From positions 62,001-126,000 of the forward strand of contig JAFQOO010000007.1 of assembly GCA_017403145.1 (NCBI GenBank): a stretch of 64,000 nt of DNA. The letters are read 5' to 3'. This document shows, one piece after another, positions 29,906 through 39,121 of the stretch (position 1 is the stretch's first letter; every line of letters begins with the position of its first letter). Made by a program: the position numbers and the translations under genes. Source of the stretch: Clostridia bacterium. GTDB lineage: Bacteria > Bacillota > Clostridia > Christensenellales > DTU072. The notes beneath the pieces are model-generated. The model ran no database searches and had not been told where the DNA came from. It saw nothing but the letters and a program-made list of their open reading frames with translations.

Positions 29906-32269
29906 ATGTACCAAGTTGTTAACAGAGAAGGCAAAATAGTAGAATTTGATACTAATAAGATTATAGGCGCAATATCCAAAGCTTTTGATTCTTTAGATAA
30001 ATACTATAATAGAAGCACTCTAGAGCTACTTGCATTGAGAGTTACCGCAGATTTTAACGGAAAAATCAAAGACGGATTTATCGCTGTTGAAGATATCCAA
30101 GATAGCGTAGAAACCGTTCTTATCCAAGCAGGATATGCAGACGTTGCAAAAGCATACATTCTTTATCGTAAGCAACGTGAAAAAGCACGTAATATTCAAG
30201 GAACCCTTTTGGACTACAAAAAGGTTATCGACGATTATCTAAACGTAAGCGACTGGCGTGTTAAGGAAAATAGTACCGTTACCTACTCCGTAGGTGGACT
30301 TATCCTTTCCAACTCCGGTGCTATTACCGCTAACTATTGGTTGAGCGAAGTTTACGACGAAGAAATCGCAAACGCACACCGTAAAGCAGATATCCATATC
30401 CACGATATGAGTATGCTCACCGGTTACTGCGCAGGTTGGTCCCTAAAGCAACTCATCAAAGAGGGCTTGGGCGGTGTTACCGGTAAGATTACTTCTTCTC
30501 CCGCACGTCATCTATCCACCCTATGTAACCAAATGGTTAATTTCCTAGGCATAATGCAAAACGAATGGGCAGGCGCACAAGCATTCAGCTCTTTCGATAC
30601 CTATCTTGCTCCCTTTGTAAAGAAAGATAACCTTTCTTACTACGAGGTTAAAAAGTGCATCCAAAGCTTTGTTTATGGTGTAAATATTCCCTCTCGTTGG
30701 GGTACCCAAGCTCCCTTTAGCAACATCACTCTTGACTGGGTTGTTCCTAACGACCTCGCAGAGCTAAACGCTATCGTTGGTGGCGAAGAGCAAGACTTTA
30801 AATATAAAGATTGTAAGAAAGAAATGGATATGATTAACAAAGCCTTTATCGAAACTATGATTCAAGGCGATGCTAACGGACGTGGCTTCCAATATCCCAT
30901 TCCCACTTACTCCATTACCGCAGACTTCGATTGGTCCGAAACCGAAAACAACAAGCTCTTGTTCGAAATGACTGCAAAATATGGTACTCCTTACTTCAGC
31001 AACTATATCAATAGTGATATGGAGCCCAGCGACGTTCGTTCAATGTGCTGTCGTTTGCGTCTTGACCTTCGTGAACTTCGTAAGAAGAGCGGTGGCTTCT
31101 TTGGTAGTGGCGAATCTACCGGTTCTATCGGTGTTGTAACTATCAATATGCCCAGACTTGCTTATATCGCAAAGGATGAAAAAGACTTCTATGCACGTCT
31201 AGATAAGATGATGGACCTCTCCGCTAGAAGCTTGAAGATTAAGCGCGACGTTATCTCTAACCTATTGGAAAACGGTTTGTATCCCTACACCAAGCGTTAT
31301 CTTGACAACCTCGACAACCACTTCTCCACCATCGGTCTAGTTGGTATGAACGAAGCTTGCTTGAACGCAAATTGGATTAGAGCTAACCTAACCGAAGAAA
31401 AGGCAAGAAAGTTCGCTGTTGAAGTTCTCAACCATATGAGAGAAAGGCTTTCCGATTACCAAGAAAAATACGGTGATTTATACAACCTAGAAGCAACTCC
31501 CGCAGAGTCCACTTCTTATCGTCTTGCAAAGCACGACGTTCAACGTTATCCCGGCATCATCACCGCTGCTAAGTCCAAGGATGATACTCCTTACTACACC
31601 AACAGCTCACACCTACCCGTTGGATATACCGAAGACGTATTTACCGCTCTTGACCTACAAGACGAACTCCACACCCTTTACACCTCCGGTACCGTATTCC
31701 ACGCATATCTTGGCGAACGTCTACCCAGCTGGCAAAGTGCTATGAACCTAGTAAGAAAGATTGCCGAAAACTATCGTCTACCTTACTACTCAATGAGCCC
31801 CACTTACTCCATCTGTAAGGACCACGGATATATCTCCGGCGAAGAATACACCTGCCCCATCTGTGGACAAGATACCGAAGTTTATAGCCGTATCACCGGT
31901 TACTATCGCCCCGTAAGAAACTGGAACGATGGTAAGAGCCAAGAGTTCAAGGATAGAAAGGTTTATAACGTTGCAAAGTACAATACTCCTCACAGCCAAG
32001 TAGCAGGCGACGTTAAAGTAGAATGCGCTCCTCAAGTAGACGAGGGCATCACCCTTTATACCACCTCTACCTGCCCCAACTGCAAAATGGTAAAGATGCT
32101 TCTCGATAAGGCTGGTATCAAGTACGAAACCGTAGTAGCCGATGCTTCTACCAAAGCAAGATTTGATGCTAACGAAATCAAGCAAGCTCCCACCCTTATG
32201 GTAAATGGTGCTAAGTACGAAAACGCAAGCAACATCAAGAAGTTTATCGAAGACAATAGCGCACGCTAA
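29906..32269 (+). CDS. nrdD: Anaerobic ribonucleoside-triphosphate reductase with C-terminal redoxin
   Basis: 787 residues; ATG at 29906 behind AGGAGGTAGAAT. An ATP-cone (about 3-92) gives allosteric control by ATP/dATP. The catalytic barrel includes adjacent Cys381-Cys382 in SMCCRLRL at the thiyl-radical site. The zinc site uses C637, H640 region, C650 and C653 (YTCPICG). The glycyl radical is Gly665 in RITGYYRP. After this C-terminal end, where usual NrdDs stop, an extra domain (about 712-787) reads GITLYTTSTCPNCKMV, with C723-P-N-C726 and a cis-Pro-like APTLMV: a glutaredoxin/NrdH-like redoxin. The family reduces NTPs to dNTPs; some NrdDs use formate, others a redoxin. The fusion suggests redoxin-driven reduction here, with trxB just downstream as electron donor. 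Operon order nrdG, nrdD, trxB supports this; the electron path is inference. Confidence 0.93.
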   Translation: MYQVVNREGKIVEFDTNKIIGAISKAFDSLDKYYNRSTLELLALRVTADFNGKIKDGFIAVEDIQDSVETVLIQAGYADVAKAYILYRKQREKARNIQGTLLDYKKVIDDYLNVSDWRVKENSTVTYSVGGLILSNSGAITANYWLSEVYDEEIANAHRKADIHIHDMSMLTGYCAGWSLKQLIKEGLGGVTGKITSSPARHLSTLCNQMVNFLGIMQNEWAGAQAFSSFDTYLAPFVKKDNLSYYEVKKCIQSFVYGVNIPSRWGTQAPFSNITLDWVVPNDLAELNAIVGGEEQDFKYKDCKKEMDMINKAFIETMIQGDANGRGFQYPIPTYSITADFDWSETENNKLLFEMTAKYGTPYFSNYINSDMEPSDVRSMCCRLRLDLRELRKKSGGFFGSGESTGSIGVVTINMPRLAYIAKDEKDFYARLDKMMDLSARSLKIKRDVISNLLENGLYPYTKRYLDNLDNHFSTIGLVGMNEACLNANWIRANLTEEKARKFAVEVLNHMRERLSDYQEKYGDLYNLEATPAESTSYRLAKHDVQRYPGIITAAKSKDDTPYYTNSSHLPVGYTEDVFTALDLQDELHTLYTSGTVFHAYLGERLPSWQSAMNLVRKIAENYRLPYYSMSPTYSICKDHGYISGEEYTCPICGQDTEVYSRITGYYRPVRNWNDGKSQEFKDRKVYNVAKYNTPHSQVAGDVKVECAPQVDEGITLYTTSTCPNCKMVKMLLDKAGIKYETVVADASTKARFDANEIKQAPTLMVNGAKYENASNIKKFIEDNSAR

Positions 32270-32289
32270 AAGATAAAAACACAATAGGG

Positions 32290-32315
32290 TCGCTCCGCGA
32301 AAGCGGAGCGATTTT
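32290..32315 (+). terminator. Hairpin between nrdD and trxB
   Basis: TCGCTCCGC, loop GAAA, GCGGAGCGA then TTTT. The short T-run suggests partial termination or an attenuator, which would lower trxB expression relative to nrdD. trxB has its own ribosome site (AAAGGAT). Confidence 0.65.
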
Positions 32316-32327
32316 AAGGTAAAGGAT

Positions 32328-33251
32328 ATGAATTACGATTACGATATTATAGTTATAGGTGCAGGTGCAAGCGGTATGACCGCCGCATTATATGCTTTGC
32401 GCGGTGGCAAAAGCGTTCTTATTATAGAGAAAGAAACCATCGGCGGACAAATTTCATTTTCTCCGAGAGTGGAAAATTTCCCCACTATAAAGGAAATTAG
32501 CGGACAAGATTTGAGCGACCGCTTGTTCGACCAAATAATGGAGCAAGGAGTCCAATTCGAGCTTGAAACCGTTATGGGAATAGAAAAGCTGGAAGAAAAG
32601 GGCTTTAAGGTAACAACCGACTACCACACTTATACCGCAAAGGCAGTAATAATTGCAGCTGGTGTTAAGCATCGTCATTTGGGACTTCCTCGCGAAAGTG
32701 AGTTTATAGGCAAGGGTGTATATTACTGTGCACTTTGCGACGGAGCATTCTATGAAAACCAAGAGGTAACCCTAATAGGTGATGGTAACTCTGCTTTACA
32801 ATACGCACTATATCTATCAAACATTTGCTCCAAGGTTACCGTAGTAACTTTGTTTAACTACTTTGCAGGGGAGCCTATGCTTGTAAATCGCCTAAAAGAA
32901 AGGGCAAACGTGGAAATCATTATGGGATATGCTTCCACCGCATTCTTGGGCGAAGACAAGTTCGAGGGCATAGCTTTTAAAGAAACATATGGCGATAAGA
33001 CTATGGAAATAAGAAGCAAAGCTGTTTTCGTAGCAATAGGACAAATACCCGATAACAAGAAGTTCGAAAATCTAGTCGACCTAGATAAGCAAGGCTTTAT
33101 AGTAGCAGGCGAAGATACCCTAACCAAAACCGAAGGTATCTACGTAGCAGGGGACTGTCGCACCAAGACTGTTCGTCAACTTACTACCGCAGTAGGTGAT
33201 GGGGCTAATGCGGCAACTGCGGCTTGTAATTATATCGACCGCAACTTCTAA
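32328..33251 (+). CDS. trxB: Thioredoxin reductase-like flavoprotein
   Basis: 307 residues, the normal TrxB length. The N-terminal FAD motif is G11-AGAS-G16 (IVIGAGASGM). The redox-active disulfide is C134-AL-C137 in CALCDGAFY. The second nucleotide motif reads GDGNSA, but where NADPH-type enzymes carry HRRxxxR this protein has TLFNYFAGEP, so the 2'-phosphate contacts of NADPH look absent; NADH, or a ferredoxin-dependent flavin reductase, are the alternatives. The C-terminal FAD motif GIYVAGDCRTK is intact. The protein probably reduces a thioredoxin-like partner. The nearest candidate is the redoxin domain at the end of NrdD encoded 58 bp upstream, since no separate thioredoxin gene is in view. 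The family call is firm; cofactor preference is inferred from missing residues. Confidence 0.9.
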   Translation: MNYDYDIIVIGAGASGMTAALYALRGGKSVLIIEKETIGGQISFSPRVENFPTIKEISGQDLSDRLFDQIMEQGVQFELETVMGIEKLEEKGFKVTTDYHTYTAKAVIIAAGVKHRHLGLPRESEFIGKGVYYCALCDGAFYENQEVTLIGDGNSALQYALYLSNICSKVTVVTLFNYFAGEPMLVNRLKERANVEIIMGYASTAFLGEDKFEGIAFKETYGDKTMEIRSKAVFVAIGQIPDNKKFENLVDLDKQGFIVAGEDTLTKTEGIYVAGDCRTKTVRQLTTAVGDGANAATAACNYIDRNF

Positions 33252-33284
33252 AACGCGTTATTTTAGCGCTATACTTCACAAAAC

Positions 33285-33343
33285 AAGAGCCTTCCTCGGT
33301 CGTTTACCTTTAGTAAAGTCCCGTCGGTAGGCTCTTTGTTTTT
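33285..33343 (+). terminator. Long bidirectional terminator with conserved apical motif
   Basis: AAGAGCCT (33285-33292) pairs with AGGCTCTT (33329-33336), then TGTTTTT. It serves trxB and, read on the other strand, the converging lipid-kinase gene. Its apical part (33299-33321) contains TTTAC/GTAAA and shares 20 of 23 bases with the terminator at 44715-44737, although the stems differ. Confidence 0.75.
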
Positions 33344-34178
33344 AATTAGAAAGAATATTGATAGGGTTCCTAAGCTTCGTAATATTTATTCCTATTGTTT
33401 TTTCTATTTCGTATTTTTCTCCGTCTACGCAAAATGGAGTAGGGGAAAGGAGCTCAAGGTCAACGTGTTTAAAGGGTGTGAAGAGCAAATTCTTGCTTTC
33501 GTATGGCTTTCTAAATCCAATAAAGAAAGCACGAAAGAAGGGGAAGAATATGCGTGCTCTATTGAGAAGATTATCCTTGCCGGGGCTTTTTATGGTAAGC
33601 AAACACATTTCTCCTTTATGATATAATTTGTTAAAATTGAAGCCAAAACAACGGGGTGAGTTTATTAGCATAATAAGGGTGTATTCTCCGTCAAAGGTTT
33701 TGCCATCTACCATAATTCTTGCCCATATATCGTGCACTTTGTATTCCCTTATTACCTTGCTAACGTAAGCAAGTGCTTTGAATTTCTTTTTGGTTTTTGT
33801 GCCTACGGCATACCCCAGCGGAGTAAAGGTTCCCGTTGCACATACGTAACTAAAGAGTATATCTCCCGCGTGCCCAACTAGGTTGAGAGTGCTCTCTTTT
33901 TGCGCGTTATATACCTCGTTCAAAGTACCGCAGGGGACGTAGTACAAAGAGGTTTTTTCGGGCAAACGAGTATTTATAATATGGTTTAGAGTTCCGTCGC
34001 CACCACATACCGCAACACCACCATAATCTGCCATGCTTAGGCTTTCAAGGTCTTCGGGAATGTATTTTACCTCGAATTTACTATATGCGTTAGACAGCTT
34101 GGCTTTTACGCTATCTATATCCAAAGCTTCAGCATTTCCCGAAAGTTTATTTATAACAATCAAACAATCTTTTTTCAT
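33342..34178 (-). CDS. Diacylglycerol/lipid kinase family protein
   Basis: 278 residues from the ATG at 34178; an in-frame TTG at 34196 adds six residues, and neither start has an ideally spaced site (AAAGGAAG lies close before the TTG). N-terminal INKLSGNA and the nucleotide-binding motif GGDGTLN (about 59-65) define the diacylglycerol-kinase catalytic family, which phosphorylates diacylglycerol, undecaprenol-type or sphingoid lipids at the membrane face. Later conserved segments FTPLGYAVGT and the C-terminal PFCVDGE (a D-G-E motif near the end is typical of DgkB/YegS-like kinases) agree. It lies alone on the minus strand, convergent with trxB. The lipid substrate is unknown; phospholipid turnover is the usual role. 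Confidence 0.8.
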   Translation of the reverse strand: MKKDCLIVINKLSGNAEALDIDSVKAKLSNAYSKFEVKYIPEDLESLSMADYGGVAVCGGDGTLNHIINTRLPEKTSLYYVPCGTLNEVYNAQKESTLNLVGHAGDILFSYVCATGTFTPLGYAVGTKTKKKFKALAYVSKVIREYKVHDIWARIMVDGKTFDGEYTLIMLINSPRCFGFNFNKLYHKGEMCLLTIKSPGKDNLLNRARIFFPFFRAFFIGFRKPYESKNLLFTPFKHVDLELLSPTPFCVDGEKYEIEKTIGINITKLRNPINILSN

Positions 34179-34336
34179 ACTATATATTATTCTCAAACTT
34201 CCTTTAATATAACGTTAAAAAGTGAATATAACATAAATACGCAGTTTAGGTTCCCATAAAATAAATAAAGGAAACACAAAATCGATTTAATCATTGCATA
34301 CCTTTTGTGATTTACTAATTTTTTATTTTGGTCAAA

Positions 34337-34354
34337 AAATATCTAAAGATATTT
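34337..34354 (+). promoter_or_regulatory. Palindrome upstream of the phosphoesterase promoter
   Basis: AAATATCT, two bases, AGATATTT form a perfect 8+2+8 palindrome ending 6 bp before the -35 element. It could be an operator for an unidentified dimeric regulator, or chance in AT-rich DNA. The rest of the 34197-34433 gap holds the promoter and hairpin listed next; nothing else is seen. Confidence 0.35.
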
Positions 34355-34360
34355 TCGGTA

Positions 34361-34389
34361 TTGACATACGCGCGCGCGAGTTATATAAT
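34361..34389 (+). promoter_or_regulatory. Consensus promoter with CG-repeat spacer
   Basis: TTGACA (34361-34366), 17-bp spacer, TATAAT (34384-34389). The spacer includes ACGCGCGCGCG, a Z-DNA-prone alternating run unusual in a low-GC genome. Start of transcription is expected near 34396. Confidence 0.85.
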
Positions 34390-34406
34390 AAATATTATTT
34401 AATCGC

Positions 34407-34420
34407 GGGCGCGTGCGCCC
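34407..34420 (+). promoter_or_regulatory. GC hairpin in the phosphoesterase leader
   Basis: GGGCG, loop CGTG, CGCCC lies about 11 nt from the predicted mRNA 5' end and directly before the TAAGGAG ribosome site. A 5'-proximal hairpin can protect mRNA from decay; that role is an inference. Confidence 0.55.
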
Positions 34421-34433
34421 TAAGGAGTTGGGA

Positions 34434-37400
34434 ATGAGTAAGAAAACAATTCTATCCAAAACTTTCTTAACCCTTTCCGTAGTGCTAGTTGCACTTGCAG
34501 TTCTAATGGGAGTTTTCTCGATAGATTTAAGCAAAAAGACTGCGGAAGCGGAAGAAGCAAAGTTTGTTGCCGATGATGAAATTATCATTGGACATTTAAC
34601 TGACGTTCACTATTTCCCTATGAGCTATGGATATCTTGGAGATGCTAATACCGATTTTGCTAAAAAGGTTATTACCTCTTCTAAGCTTACCGTAGAAAGT
34701 CATCTTTACGTTATGGAAGCTCTTGAACAAATCGTAGAGCAAAGTCCCGAATATTTAGTAGTTACCGGCGACCTTACCACCGATGGCGAAATCCAAGCTC
34801 ACGTAGAAGTAGCAAACCTTCTTCGTCAAACTCAAAACCGAGTAAGAGAGAATGGTAACGAAGATTTCCAAATTTTCGTAATCTTTGGTAACCACGACCT
34901 CTATAACGAAGAAGCTTTTGATTATAGCCAAGACGGTTCTGCTCGTTTGTTGCCCAATGCGACCAGATATGATATGACCAAAGTTTATTCTTCTTTGGGA
35001 TATCCCGATTTAAGCGACGAAGAAATCGCTAGCTACTATGATACTAAGGCAGATTTATCCTCTAACCTTTGCCCCTACGACGAAGATTACGTAAGTGGCG
35101 TTTCCACCGAAGGTATCAAATTCGTTAACAGCTCTACCGCATCTACCACCGAAATAGAGTGGCTTTATAGAGAAAACGGTGCAGAACAAGAACTTATAGA
35201 TGGAACCATCACCGATTACGACCAAGGTGAAATATCCTACGTTGCAACCATTAAAAAGAACTACGTTGTAGTTGGTATCGACGACGGTGTTTCTACCGTT
35301 GAAACCCAACATCATCTCGGTGGCATCTTGCACGAGAACATTCAAAATTTCCTATCCGCAAAGAAGAGCGCAGGGGACTTTGAAGGTAAGAATTTGGTAT
35401 CTCTTTCTCACCGCAACGTTCTTCCTCACTTTGTAGGCGAGGATAGCTTGCTAAAAGACTTTACCTTCTATAACACTTTTGAAACTGCAGACTTCCTTGC
35501 AGATTTGGGCATCCGTTATTCTTATAGCGGACATATGCACGCAAACGATATTGAATCTCGCGTATCCCTTAACGGAAATCTTATTACCGACGTAGAAACC
35601 GCATCTACCACAGGATATAACTCTGCTGTTCGTTATACTAAAATTGAGCGCGGTTCAGTTGGAGAAGATTATGCCGAAAATTTCTCTACTTACATCAAAA
35701 AGGTAGAAACCGTTGATATCACCTCTCTAGTAGAGATGGGATACATTGACGACGCATACTTTGATAGATACGACCTTGAACCCTTTATTCAAGTTAAGAA
35801 TGGCAAAACCATCATTACCGATGCCGCAGGATACTCCGCAAACAAGGTTCTCCTCAAGATAGTTGATAATATGGTTTATAGCTACGTAAGCGTTGACTTT
35901 ATCGGTAATGCAGGCGCAATGGTTGCAGGTATGTTACCCGAAGGCAACTCTATCGTAGATATGGTTAAGCCCCTTGCAGAGGTACTAATCAACAACCTAG
36001 TAATTCACTTTGAAGACGTTGTTCTTGCCGATTACGTATATGGTGGCAATAACGATGAATTCAAGTCCACCGCACGTGGTGCAAAGCTTTGCGGATATGT
36101 TGACGAACTTCTACAAGAAGCACTCAATATGCCTGTAAACAACGAAGGCCTAGCTCTATTTGATTTTGTTATCAATTCATATCTTGACCACATTGGTGGT
36201 AGAGACGTTCCCTATGAACAACTAAGTGCAGGCGAAAAAGAAGCACTTGCATTATTCAAAGATGGTACCAACGTTAAAAAGCTAGTTGATATCCTTCTTG
36301 ATGAAGAAAGCGGACTTCTTCGTATAATCAATGGTTTGTTTGTTCCTATCGACCTTGCAAAGGGTATGGATGACAGTCAATTCACCTTACTCCAAACCGT
36401 TCTTAAGATTCTCGATAAGAATGCAAATCCTCACGCAGTAGTACTCGACAATATGCTACCCGGTGCTCTTGAGCTTCTTGCAGGCTTTGGACTAGACCTT
36501 GGTATCGACTTTGGTACCGAAGGACTACAAGCTTTCTTGAACCACCTAATCGATAGCTATCTAACCGAATCACTTTACACCAGCCTCGGCGAAATTGCGT
36601 TCAACATTGTACACAGCTTCAAGGTTGATGAAAACGCTAATATGGAAAATAGCTTTAACGGATACACCGTTTATAAGCACGATGCTCGCCTTGTAACCAA
36701 CTACGTTGAAGGCGCATTGGATACCACTCCCACCGTTGATAAGGGACAACTCCCCGGTATGATTACCGTAACCTTTGGTGAGAACCCCACCACCGATAAG
36801 AATATTGTTTGGTTCACCAATAAGGCAATTGAGGGAACCGATATCCAATACGTTGAAGGCACTACTTTCGACGAAAGCAAGGCGATAGAAGAGGTTGGTA
36901 CCTACGAAAAATACGTTACCACCACTGCAAATATTGACCTTGGCGTATATGCAACACTAATGCATATCGAGGTTGCAAGACATATGGTAGAGCTCAAGGG
37001 ACTAAAGCCCGCTACTACCTATAGTTATAGAGTTGGTTCCAAGGCTCTTGGATACTGGAGTGAGGTTTACACCTTGACCACCGCTCCCGAAGATAACCAA
37101 GCATTTGAACTCTTGCTTATCACCGATATTCAAGGCTCCGCAAAGAAACCTTATTCTTCTGCAGAAGCTATAATGGCAAACGTTGGCGAAGTATTCGCTA
37201 ATGGATACGACTTTATAATCAACTGTGGCGACGTAGTAGACAACACCCGCAACTGGGTACAATGGGAATACTACTTGAATGGTGGACTACAAAAGTATTG
37301 GGCAAACACCACCAACGTAGTTGCAAACGGTAACCACGACGAATACGCATACGAAAAACCCGATGAAGAGGATATGAAGTTCGAGTATGCTTGGTTGGAT

Positions 37401-38153
37401 AGCGATGCTAATATGTCCGATTACAACTATCTACTCCTTCACTTTGGCTTAAGCTATCCCGCTCAAGATGATAGCACTGGTGCATATTATAGCTTTGATT
37501 ATAGTGGCGTACACTTTACCGTACTCAACACCAACGATTATGACGAAGATGGTTTGGGCAAAGCTCAAGTAGAGTGGCTCGTTAACGACTTGCAATCTAC
37601 CGATAAAGCATATAAGGTAGTAGTAATGCACAAGTCTATTTACTCCGTAGGCTCACACACTAACGATACCGAAGTTGTTGCTATGAGAAAGCAACTCACC
37701 AAGATTTTTGATGAAAACGAAGTAAGCATCGTTCTAGCAGGACACGACCACACCTATACCGAAACCGCATATATCGATGCAGAAGGTAACGTTGTAGAAA
37801 ACGCACTAAACGGTAAGCAAGAAATCGGCAAGGGCAATGGTGTTCTTTATATCACTCTGGGAACCTTTGGTGACAAGTTCTACAACTACGTAGGCAACGA
37901 CGAGGTCCCCGTAGATTTCGGCGAAAACCTACACGACCCAATGCTACAAAACCCCACCTTCGGCAAGCTCGTTTACGATGGCGAAAAGCTATATTATATC
38001 GGTTACGAATATGACCTTGAAACCGGTAAGATTAGCGAAATCCGTTCCGGCCTATCGATGGTTGAGCAAATTGCTATTATTGCAGGCGTTGCAGTAGTAA
38101 GTGCTTCATTTGCTATCATAATGGCAAAAGTTGCTAAGAGAAAGAAGAAATAA
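34434..38153 (+). CDS. Surface protein with two metallophosphoesterase domains
   Basis: 1,239 residues from the ATG at 34434 behind TAAGGAG. A signal or anchor helix (about 8-30) exports it. Domain 1 (about 48-420) shows GHLTDVHYF (D57, H59), GDLT (112-115), FGNHD (151-155) and YSGHMH: the calcineurin-like metal-site motifs. A helical linker of about 350 residues follows. A fibronectin-like domain with GLKPATTYSYRVG leads into domain 2, which resembles purple acid phosphatases: LLITDIQG, NCGDVVDN, VANGNHD, VVMHKSIY, LAGHDHTYTE. A C-terminal membrane helix ends in VAKRKKK, without LPXTG. It probably hydrolyses phosphomonoesters or nucleotides outside the cell for phosphate scavenging. Its stop codon overlaps the nnrD start (TAATG). 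Confidence 0.87.
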   Translation: MSKKTILSKTFLTLSVVLVALAVLMGVFSIDLSKKTAEAEEAKFVADDEIIIGHLTDVHYFPMSYGYLGDANTDFAKKVITSSKLTVESHLYVMEALEQIVEQSPEYLVVTGDLTTDGEIQAHVEVANLLRQTQNRVRENGNEDFQIFVIFGNHDLYNEEAFDYSQDGSARLLPNATRYDMTKVYSSLGYPDLSDEEIASYYDTKADLSSNLCPYDEDYVSGVSTEGIKFVNSSTASTTEIEWLYRENGAEQELIDGTITDYDQGEISYVATIKKNYVVVGIDDGVSTVETQHHLGGILHENIQNFLSAKKSAGDFEGKNLVSLSHRNVLPHFVGEDSLLKDFTFYNTFETADFLADLGIRYSYSGHMHANDIESRVSLNGNLITDVETASTTGYNSAVRYTKIERGSVGEDYAENFSTYIKKVETVDITSLVEMGYIDDAYFDRYDLEPFIQVKNGKTIITDAAGYSANKVLLKIVDNMVYSYVSVDFIGNAGAMVAGMLPEGNSIVDMVKPLAEVLINNLVIHFEDVVLADYVYGGNNDEFKSTARGAKLCGYVDELLQEALNMPVNNEGLALFDFVINSYLDHIGGRDVPYEQLSAGEKEALALFKDGTNVKKLVDILLDEESGLLRIINGLFVPIDLAKGMDDSQFTLLQTVLKILDKNANPHAVVLDNMLPGALELLAGFGLDLGIDFGTEGLQAFLNHLIDSYLTESLYTSLGEIAFNIVHSFKVDENANMENSFNGYTVYKHDARLVTNYVEGALDTTPTVDKGQLPGMITVTFGENPTTDKNIVWFTNKAIEGTDIQYVEGTTFDESKAIEEVGTYEKYVTTTANIDLGVYATLMHIEVARHMVELKGLKPATTYSYRVGSKALGYWSEVYTLTTAPEDNQAFELLLITDIQGSAKKPYSSAEAIMANVGEVFANGYDFIINCGDVVDNTRNWVQWEYYLNGGLQKYWANTTNVVANGNHDEYAYEKPDEEDMKFEYAWLDSDANMSDYNYLLLHFGLSYPAQDDSTGAYYSFDYSGVHFTVLNTNDYDEDGLGKAQVEWLVNDLQSTDKAYKVVVMHKSIYSVGSHTNDTEVVAMRKQLTKIFDENEVSIVLAGHDHTYTETAYIDAEGNVVENALNGKQEIGKGNGVLYITLGTFGDKFYNYVGNDEVPVDFGENLHDPMLQNPTFGKLVYDGEKLYYIGYEYDLETGKISEIRSGLSMVEQIAIIAGVAVVSASFAIIMAKVAKRKKK

Positions 38154-39037
38154 TGAATAACGATTATACTCTCGAGATGCGCGATATAAAGCGCATCTTG
38201 GGAGAAAGAAATTCCCATTCCCATAAGGGAGATTTTGGATACGTTGGGCTCGTAGGAGGCTCGCCCGAATATAGTGGTGCGGTCAAACTAGCGGGCCTTT
38301 CTTGTTGTGCTTTACGTAGTGGAGCCGGCGTTGTAAAGCTAATGGTTCCGCGCTCTATTATGCACTCCGTAATGCCTTACGTTTTGGAGTCGACGATATA
38401 TCCATTGCCCGATAAAGAGGGATATATAGCTTATGACGAGGGAGAGCTCAATTCGGCATTCAGTTCCCTTAAAGCGGTTGCATTTGGTATGGGAGTTGGG
38501 CAAAAGGGGGATAACCTCGAATATCTAAAGTTTCTACTATCCTTACCTATAAAATTGATTATAGATGCCGATGGGCTCAATACCCTTGCTAAAAATTTGG
38601 ATATACTCGAAAACAGGAAAGCCGAGCTTATATTTACTCCACACGTGGGCGAATTCCAAAGGCTTACGGGTATAAGTAAGGAAGAAATTTTATCTTCCCC
38701 TCTAACCTATGCAATGGATTTCGCGTCAAGGTATAAGCTAACTTTATTACTAAAGAACGACGTTAGCATAATAACCGATGGAAGGCGCGTTGCACTCAAT
38801 ACTCGTGGCACGGTTGGTATGGCGACAGCCGGTAGCGGAGACGTACTTTCGGGTATATTACTTGGGCTTTCGGGATACCTTAATTCCACTTTTGATATTG
38901 CTTGCGCGGGCGCCTTTATAAACGGACTAGCGGGAGAAACTGCGGTTATAGAAGATGATAACAATCCTTTTAGTATGTTAGCGGGCGATACCGCTAATAA
39001 AGTAAAAAAGGCAATAAGCCTTATAATAAATAGTTAA
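38153..39037 (+). CDS. nnrD: ADP-dependent NAD(P)H-hydrate dehydratase
   Basis: 294 residues; the ATG at 38153 overlaps the upstream stop codon, so translation is coupled. The ribokinase-like fold of the YjeF C-terminal domain is shown by HKGDFGYVGLVGG near the N-terminus, IIDADGLNTLA, FTPHVGEFQRL and the nucleotide-binding TAGSGDVLSGI with a catalytic-type Asp in GSGD. The enzyme repairs hydrated NAD(P)H with ADP as phosphate donor. The N-terminal epimerase domain (NnrE), often fused in bacteria, is absent here, so epimerase activity must be encoded elsewhere or be missing. Co-transcription with a surface phosphoesterase has no obvious metabolic logic and may be incidental. Confidence 0.9.
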   Translation: MNNDYTLEMRDIKRILGERNSHSHKGDFGYVGLVGGSPEYSGAVKLAGLSCCALRSGAGVVKLMVPRSIMHSVMPYVLESTIYPLPDKEGYIAYDEGELNSAFSSLKAVAFGMGVGQKGDNLEYLKFLLSLPIKLIIDADGLNTLAKNLDILENRKAELIFTPHVGEFQRLTGISKEEILSSPLTYAMDFASRYKLTLLLKNDVSIITDGRRVALNTRGTVGMATAGSGDVLSGILLGLSGYLNSTFDIACAGAFINGLAGETAVIEDDNNPFSMLAGDTANKVKKAISLIINS

Positions 39038-39056
39038 AAACAAAGTTAAAGGGAAG

Positions 39057-39082
39057 AAGAACACCTAAGGTGTTCTTTTTTA
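39057..39082 (+). terminator. Intrinsic terminator after nnrD
   Basis: AAGAACACC, loop TAA, GGTGTTCTT then TTTTT. It overlaps the start of the next promoter region by a few bases, separating the two operons tightly. Confidence 0.85.
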
Positions 39083-39085
39083 ATA

Positions 39086-39114
39086 TTGACACGCGTGCGC
39101 GGTTATATTATAAT
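39086..39114 (+). promoter_or_regulatory. Consensus promoter of the ABC operon, CG-rich spacer
   Basis: TTGACA (39086-39091), 17-bp spacer starting CGCGTGCGCGG, TATAAT (39109-39114). It is the second consensus promoter here with an alternating CG spacer (compare 34361). Confidence 0.85.
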
Positions 39115-39121
39115 AAAAATA

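Noticed and set aside
34367..34383. Simple sequence repeat (CG)n as a phase-variation tract
   Set aside because: Only about five CG units; spacer length matters for the promoter, but such a short tract is weak evidence for slippage.
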